Shown in pieces: positions 6,366-9,038 of a DNA stretch of 9,038 bases. Below the pieces are notes generated by a model. The model saw only the letters and a list, made by a program, of their open reading frames with translations. It was not told the DNA's origin and did not search any database. Made by a program: the position numbers and the translations under genes. Source of the DNA: a bacterium (GTDB lineage: Bacteria; UBP14; UBA6098); assembly GCA_030642425.1 (NCBI GenBank), contig DAOWNU010000051.1, positions 1 to 9,038 of the forward strand, in the 5' to 3' direction. Position 1 is the stretch's first letter, and each line of letters begins with the position of its first letter.

Positions 6366-6677
6366 AAAAGTCGAGGGTCATTATTGAAAAGGCTAAAATC
6401 GCCCGTGAAAAGAGCGTCCATGTGCCAAAAAAGGCTTTAAGTGCCTGTAATAAGTGTGTCCGTGCGACCTAAAAGTTCGTAATCGACCTTAAAAAGAGTG
6501 CAAGTCTTTCCGAAAAGTTCGTAAGTGCCATTGAAAAGGTTCTTTTTACTTGACATGACACGCTTTTTATAGATACTGACGGCCTTTTTACTTGACATGA
6601 CGGCCTTTTTATAGATACTGACGGCCTTTTTACATAACCTGACAGCATTTTCATACATACTGACGATATTTTTGACC
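6366..6677. repeat. 21-bp periodic array with two opposed halves (array 2)
   Basis: In the left half, A-tracts of four or more begin in 21-bp register at 6366, 6387, 6408, 6429, 6471, 6492, 6513 and 6534; only the 6450 position is weak. In the right half, T-tracts begin at 6543, 6564, 6585, 6606, 6627, 6648 and 6669, again exactly 21 bp apart. TGAC-like motifs recur at 6556, 6577, 6598, 6619, 6640 and 6661. The halves meet at AAAAGGTTCTTTTT (6534-6547), so the A-tract units on the plus strand resemble the T-tract units on the minus strand, making the array a large imperfect inverted repeat. The last core, GATATTTTTGACC (6665-6677), is shared with array 1. Unit sequence varies apart from the tracts. 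Twenty-one base pairs are two helical turns, so the tracts lie on one face of the DNA, which is expected to give curvature. Confidence 0.8.
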
Positions 6678-6854
6678 GTCCACCCCGTCTTTTCTTATTG
6701 ATTTTCAAAGACTTACGTTTAAATGGATTAAATTCCCCAACTTTTTCTCCCGGTGCAGGGAAGGGGGGGCTTTTACCTATTACCTATTACCTTCTTTTTC
6801 TCCCGCGCAAACAATTATTATCCCCCGCGGGTTCTGGAGGGATATATGAAAATT
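6678..6854. other. Gene-free spacer with minor short repeats
   Basis: No gene is supported here. The stretch has a 12-bp direct repeat, CTTTTTCTCCCG (6741-6752 and 6794-6805), around a short tandem of ACCTATT-type units (6775-6792) and a G-run at 6763-6769. Together with array 2 and the inverted-repeat element it makes up the 624-bp gap between the small gene and the gene ending at 6949. No promoter stands out. Confidence 0.5.
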
Positions 6855-6932
6855 CCCGTAGGGGAGGGTCTGAGACCCTCCCGATTTCCGTGTTATCGAC
6901 GAGCGGGCGGGCGTAAAACCCGCCCCTACGGG
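6855..6932. repeat. Nested inverted-repeat (cloverleaf-like) element
   Basis: Perfect 10-bp outer arms CCCGTAGGGG (6855-6864) and CCCCTACGGG (6923-6932) enclose two internal hairpins: GGGAGGGTC-TGA-GACCCTCCC (6862-6882) and GGGCGGG-CGTAAAA-CCCGCCC (6905-6925). The inner stems share three bases with each outer arm, so alternative folds compete. It lies 17 bp past the stop of the gene ending at 6949 and may act as that gene's 3' structure. On the plus strand a seven-T run follows at 6940-6946, but no plus-strand gene leads into it. The style matches dispersed CCCGTAGGGGCGGG-type repeats that I recall from environmental genomes. Confidence 0.7.
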
Positions 6933-6948
6933 ATAATCATTTTTTTAA

Positions 6949-7800
6949 TTAGAAATTTAATTTCTCGGCAATCACATCATATTTGCTATCGATACCGGTA
7001 TAGATAAACCCGATGTAATCGGTCTTATTGGCGGTTGTTGTTAATGTAACCGTCGTGCCGTTAGACCATCTCACATCAGCGGGCCATGTAACAGTTCTAT
7101 TGCCGGTGTCGTCCTGCTTGATGATAAGCGTGTATTCACCGCCATCCTGTCCGTTGGTGAAAGTAAGCGTTGTATTTCCTGTTAGAATTACCGATTGAAT
7201 ATTGCCATTATTCCAATCGATTGTGATATTGGCGTTATATGTCAGTGCATTCCTTCTACTGTATATTGCGCCGTCCACATCGAGAGCATGTTGTGGGCTT
7301 GTCGTCCCGATGCCGACATTGCCGGTCGGTAGCGAATACATATCGTTGCCGGATATTTGCCAGTCGCCGTCCGCGATACCGATGTTTATAATCGCCCTTA
7401 TTTTATCCCCGGCGACGCCGTCCTTTAGGGCCACGCCGACAATATGACCGTCCGGGTCGTCGGACAGCGGCTGGATAGTGCCGCCGTTCGCGGGGACGAG
7501 CTTGTCCCCGGCGGTAACATTCGAAGCTCCCGCGACGATCTCGAGGCCGGGGTCGAGCCCCTCCGCCTGAACAAGATAGGAGTCCGGATCGGACGGATAT
7601 ACTATTATAGCGGTAATCACACCGACAGGCTCGTCGCCCTCGTCGCACAGGGCAATGGTATTATCCCCGGTTACTTTGACGACAGCGCCGGCATCCAGAT
7701 CTGTTGCGGCCCCGACGGGATATTTAATTACATCGACCGCAAAAACCGGGCGGGCGCATAGACAGATAATGAGTATGGCAAATATTGTAAGGTAGCGCAT
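6949..7800 (-). CDS. Secreted protein with phage tail-fibre-like C-terminal modules
   Basis: The protein has 283 residues. A signal peptide covers residues 1-21 (MRYLTIFAILIICLCARPVFA), with cleavage expected before VDVIKYP. Residues 24-140 form a small beta domain with paired Gly motifs (DAGAVVKVTGDNTIALCD, then EPVGVI, later GHIVGVALKD). It resembles DUF2190-type phage decoration proteins, though weakly. Residues 159-178 carry TGNVGIGTTSPQHALDVDG, a motif common in tail fibres and trimeric surface proteins. Residues 187-283 (TIDWNNGNIQSVILTGNTTL, then YTLIIKQDDTGNRTVTWPADVRW) match a C-terminal module I know from phage tail-fibre-like proteins. With a signal peptide it is probably displayed or secreted rather than part of a virion; no other phage genes are near. 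The start is fixed by GAGGAG lying 5 nt upstream. It follows the gene at 7949-8896 by 148 bp, which includes a terminator-like hairpin. Confidence 0.85.
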   Translation of the reverse strand: MRYLTIFAILIICLCARPVFAVDVIKYPVGAATDLDAGAVVKVTGDNTIALCDEGDEPVGVITAIIVYPSDPDSYLVQAEGLDPGLEIVAGASNVTAGDKLVPANGGTIQPLSDDPDGHIVGVALKDGVAGDKIRAIINIGIADGDWQISGNDMYSLPTGNVGIGTTSPQHALDVDGAIYSRRNALTYNANITIDWNNGNIQSVILTGNTTLTFTNGQDGGEYTLIIKQDDTGNRTVTWPADVRWSNGTTVTLTTTANKTDYIGFIYTGIDSKYDVIAEKLNF

Positions 7801-7831
7801 TATTGCTCCTCGTTAGACAAACTAAACCGTT

Positions 7832-7847
7832 CCCTGCGAAAACAGGG
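7832..7847. other. Small hairpin in the leader of the 6949-7800 gene
   Basis: CCCTG (7832-7836) and CAGGG (7843-7847) form a 5-bp stem with a 6-nt loop, about 32 bp upstream of the start codon. It is short and could be chance. No recognised riboswitch or attenuator core surrounds it, and no convincing promoter is seen between 7801 and 7904. Confidence 0.25.
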
Positions 7848-7904
7848 CAGAAATGTGTTAACAAAAAGTCGGCTATAGTAAACGTAATGGCGAAAAACGG
7901 CTAA

Positions 7905-7934
7905 GGGTAGTGGAAAGACCCCTCTCCACTACCC
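7905..7934 (-). terminator. Terminator-like hairpin after the 7949-8896 gene
   Basis: Perfect 10-bp arms GGGTAGTGGA (7905-7914) and TCCACTACCC (7925-7934) with a 10-nt loop begin 14 bp past the stop codon. On the minus strand the stem is followed by TTAGCCGTTTTT, so the T-run comes 7 nt late. That weakens the case for intrinsic termination but fits a partial terminator or 3' stabiliser. Confidence 0.6.
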
Positions 7935-7948
7935 CCAATACCGTTGGA

Positions 7949-8896
7949 TCACCAGAAACCGGGCGGACACGGGTCCTTGACAAGCAACGCTTCTGCGTTC
8001 CACGCCTGGACTATACCGGATTTAAACGGCATGTTAACTACACGCGCCTGGACGGTATACGTTACGGGCCAATTCGCAGGAAGGCAATAGACCCATTCGG
8101 AAGAACGGAGCGTGAAGTTCTCGTCTTCGTAGTAGTCCCTATCGAGCAGGCGCACTATATGGTTGTCGACCACACCGGCGATTGAACTTAGGAGCTGGAT
8201 TTCGAGATACGCGCCCCATAGACGGCCCTCGAGGACATTAGTGTCCTCCGCGCGAATGTTGACAATGAAATCCACCGCGATAGAATCCCCATCTTCACCG
8301 CAGCAGCAAGGGACGGGCACAGTATAAGCGAAGATATCTAACCAGGTCACGTCCACAACGGGAGCTTCGACAAGACCATCGTCGCCGATCACAAGACCGA
8401 ATAGCTTGGCAACACAGCAGGTGCCCACTTCGGTAGGTTCGGCTTCGGGCCATCTTATCAGGACGAAGATCTTCACGTATGGATTAGCGGGAAGTGTTCC
8501 CAGTCCGGTTTCGCCTGCAACCGCGACTATCGGTGGACCGCCGAATACCCACGCGATGAGTTTGCCCACGTTACCTGCGGTACCATCGTATGTCAGGTAG
8601 GTTCCGGGGGCAACGCCTGCATTCAGCTTTGCGTAGGCATTGTCGGAGTTGACTACCTGATAGAAGGTGTCAACTCCCACAATCTGAAAATCGAGGACAA
8701 TACCAATGATGTCGTTAACGGGACTGGGAGCGGGATTGCCGGACATAAGCATAAGTTGCCCCGCAACGTTGAGGCGGACGACAGTGCCCGGCTCGATATA
8801 GCCTACGGCAGACTTATAGTCGTATTTCAACATAACCTGGGCACTCAGCGTTCCCACCAGGGCGATCAACAACACAACAAACAAATACTTCTTCAT
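7949..8896 (-). CDS. Secreted cysteine-cluster protein of unknown function
   Basis: I do not recognise the family. From ATG at 8896 the protein has 315 residues. Residues 1-20 (MKKYLFVVLLIALVGTLSAQ) are a clear signal peptide. An N-terminal beta domain (about 22-150) has KSAVGYIEPGTVVRLNVAGQ and a PVNDIIGIVLDF block. These parallel the DAGAVVKV and EPVGVI blocks of the next gene's product, suggesting a shared domain. The rest carries C160-C161, C197-C198-C199, C271 and C310, spaced as if for disulfides or metal binding, and ends DPCPPGFW. No lipobox or membrane anchor is seen. GGAG (8902-8905) lies 5 nt before ATG 8896, and ATG 8899 is an adjacent alternative. A frame extension to GTG at 8956 would place a Lys-rich 20-residue stretch before the signal peptide and is rejected. 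The protein may be an extracellular structural or surface component, but that is inference. Confidence 0.85.
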   Translation of the reverse strand: MKKYLFVVLLIALVGTLSAQVMLKYDYKSAVGYIEPGTVVRLNVAGQLMLMSGNPAPSPVNDIIGIVLDFQIVGVDTFYQVVNSDNAYAKLNAGVAPGTYLTYDGTAGNVGKLIAWVFGGPPIVAVAGETGLGTLPANPYVKIFVLIRWPEAEPTEVGTCCVAKLFGLVIGDDGLVEAPVVDVTWLDIFAYTVPVPCCCGEDGDSIAVDFIVNIRAEDTNVLEGRLWGAYLEIQLLSSIAGVVDNHIVRLLDRDYYEDENFTLRSSEWVYCLPANWPVTYTVQARVVNMPFKSGIVQAWNAEALLVKDPCPPGFW

Positions 8897-8901
8897 CATC
8901 A

Positions 8902-8905
8902 CTCC
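8902..8905 (-). promoter_or_regulatory. Ribosome binding site deciding the 8896 start
   Basis: The minus strand reads AAAAAAGGAGTGATGATG. GGAG is 5 nt from the second ATG (8896) and only 2 nt from the first (8899), so the second is preferred. Confidence 0.65.
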
Positions 8906-8934
8906 TTTTTTAAGGTTCACATACTTTTGTTTTG

Positions 8935-8963
8935 TTTTTTTTTTCTTGATTTGCACCTCCTTT
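8935..8963 (-). promoter_or_regulatory. A-rich leader with an orphan strong Shine-Dalgarno
   Basis: AAAGGAGGTG (8954-8963, minus strand) is an excellent ribosome binding site, but no ATG lies within the usual distance. A GTG overlaps it and the first ATG downstream is directly followed by TGA. A run of ten A's (8935-8944) sits between it and the real start signals. It may be a ribosome standby or leader element, or chance. A TATAAC hexamer at 8982-8987 could be the -10 box, but no good -35 partner is visible. Confidence 0.35.
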
Positions 8964-9038
8964 AATTAAGATTTTCCTTGAGTTATAGTTAAAAACGGTT
9001 GCCTAAGGTTGAAATAGCTGACCGGACTGCCGAGAAGA

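Noticed and set aside
6550..6621. TTGACA motifs in array 2 as plus-strand promoters
   Set aside because: TTGACATGAC occurs with GATACT about 16 nt later, but both belong to the 21-bp units and no plus-strand gene follows.
6437..6708. Minus-strand open frames of 73 and 79 codons across array 2
   Set aside because: The 21-bp period again keeps two frames open. No ribosome binding site was identified and the composition follows the repeat.
8897..8956. GTG start at 8956 for the cysteine-cluster protein
   Set aside because: It overlaps the Shine-Dalgarno sequence and would add a Lys-rich stretch before an obvious signal peptide. GGAG before 8896 fits better.
1..9038. tRNA, rRNA or insertion-sequence transposase
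   Set aside because: No cloverleaf with a tRNA anticodon arm, no rRNA segment and no transposase-like frame was seen on either strand.

Overview
All supportable genes in this window lie on the minus strand, so transcription runs from high to low coordinates. The coding sequence is moderately GC-rich, while the spacers are AT-rich and full of repeats. Clear Shine-Dalgarno sequences and one near-consensus sigma70-type promoter (TTGACT, 16 nt, TATAAT) point to a Gram-negative-type bacterium with ordinary initiation signals, not a typical member of the Bacteroidetes. The DUF4159/DUF4175 pair, Sec-type signal peptides ending in 'LSAQ', and dispersed palindromic repeats fit an uncultivated lineage of the FCB/WOR-3 kind. 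That placement is inference; no rRNA or marker gene is present.

In transcription order the layout is as follows. (1) 7949-8896 encodes a secreted 315-residue protein of unknown function with Cys-Cys and Cys-Cys-Cys clusters, ending at a hairpin near 7905-7934. (2) 6949-7800 encodes a secreted 283-residue protein whose C-terminal half looks like phage tail-fibre modules. Its N-terminal domain resembles that of gene 1. (3) 6325-6948 holds no convincing gene. It contains a nested inverted-repeat element (6855-6932) and a long 21-bp-periodic array (about 6366-6677) with phased A-tracts and T-tracts in two opposed halves. (4) 6187-6324 is an acidic 45-codon small gene with an excellent ribosome binding site, directly after the array. 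Its 3' end and downstream hairpin are duplicated at about 5998-6080. (5) 5226-5903 (DUF4159) and 1867-5229 (DUF4175) form an operon with an ATGA overlap behind a strong promoter. (6) 1283-1866 is a gene-free island bordered by related AT-rich sequences in inverted orientation. It holds a REP/MITE-like element, a second 21-bp array and a palindrome. (7) 1-1282 encodes an exported TPR protein that runs off the window edge.

DUF4159 and DUF4175 proteins are envelope proteins of unknown biochemistry that commonly occur together, often near MoxR/DUF58/VWA genes. The TPR protein downstream may work with them, but it has its own possible promoter. The most unusual material is non-coding: two related 21-bp arrays that share a 13-mer, and the duplicated hairpin unit that supplies the C-terminus of the small gene. 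Whether these form a system cannot be decided from one window.
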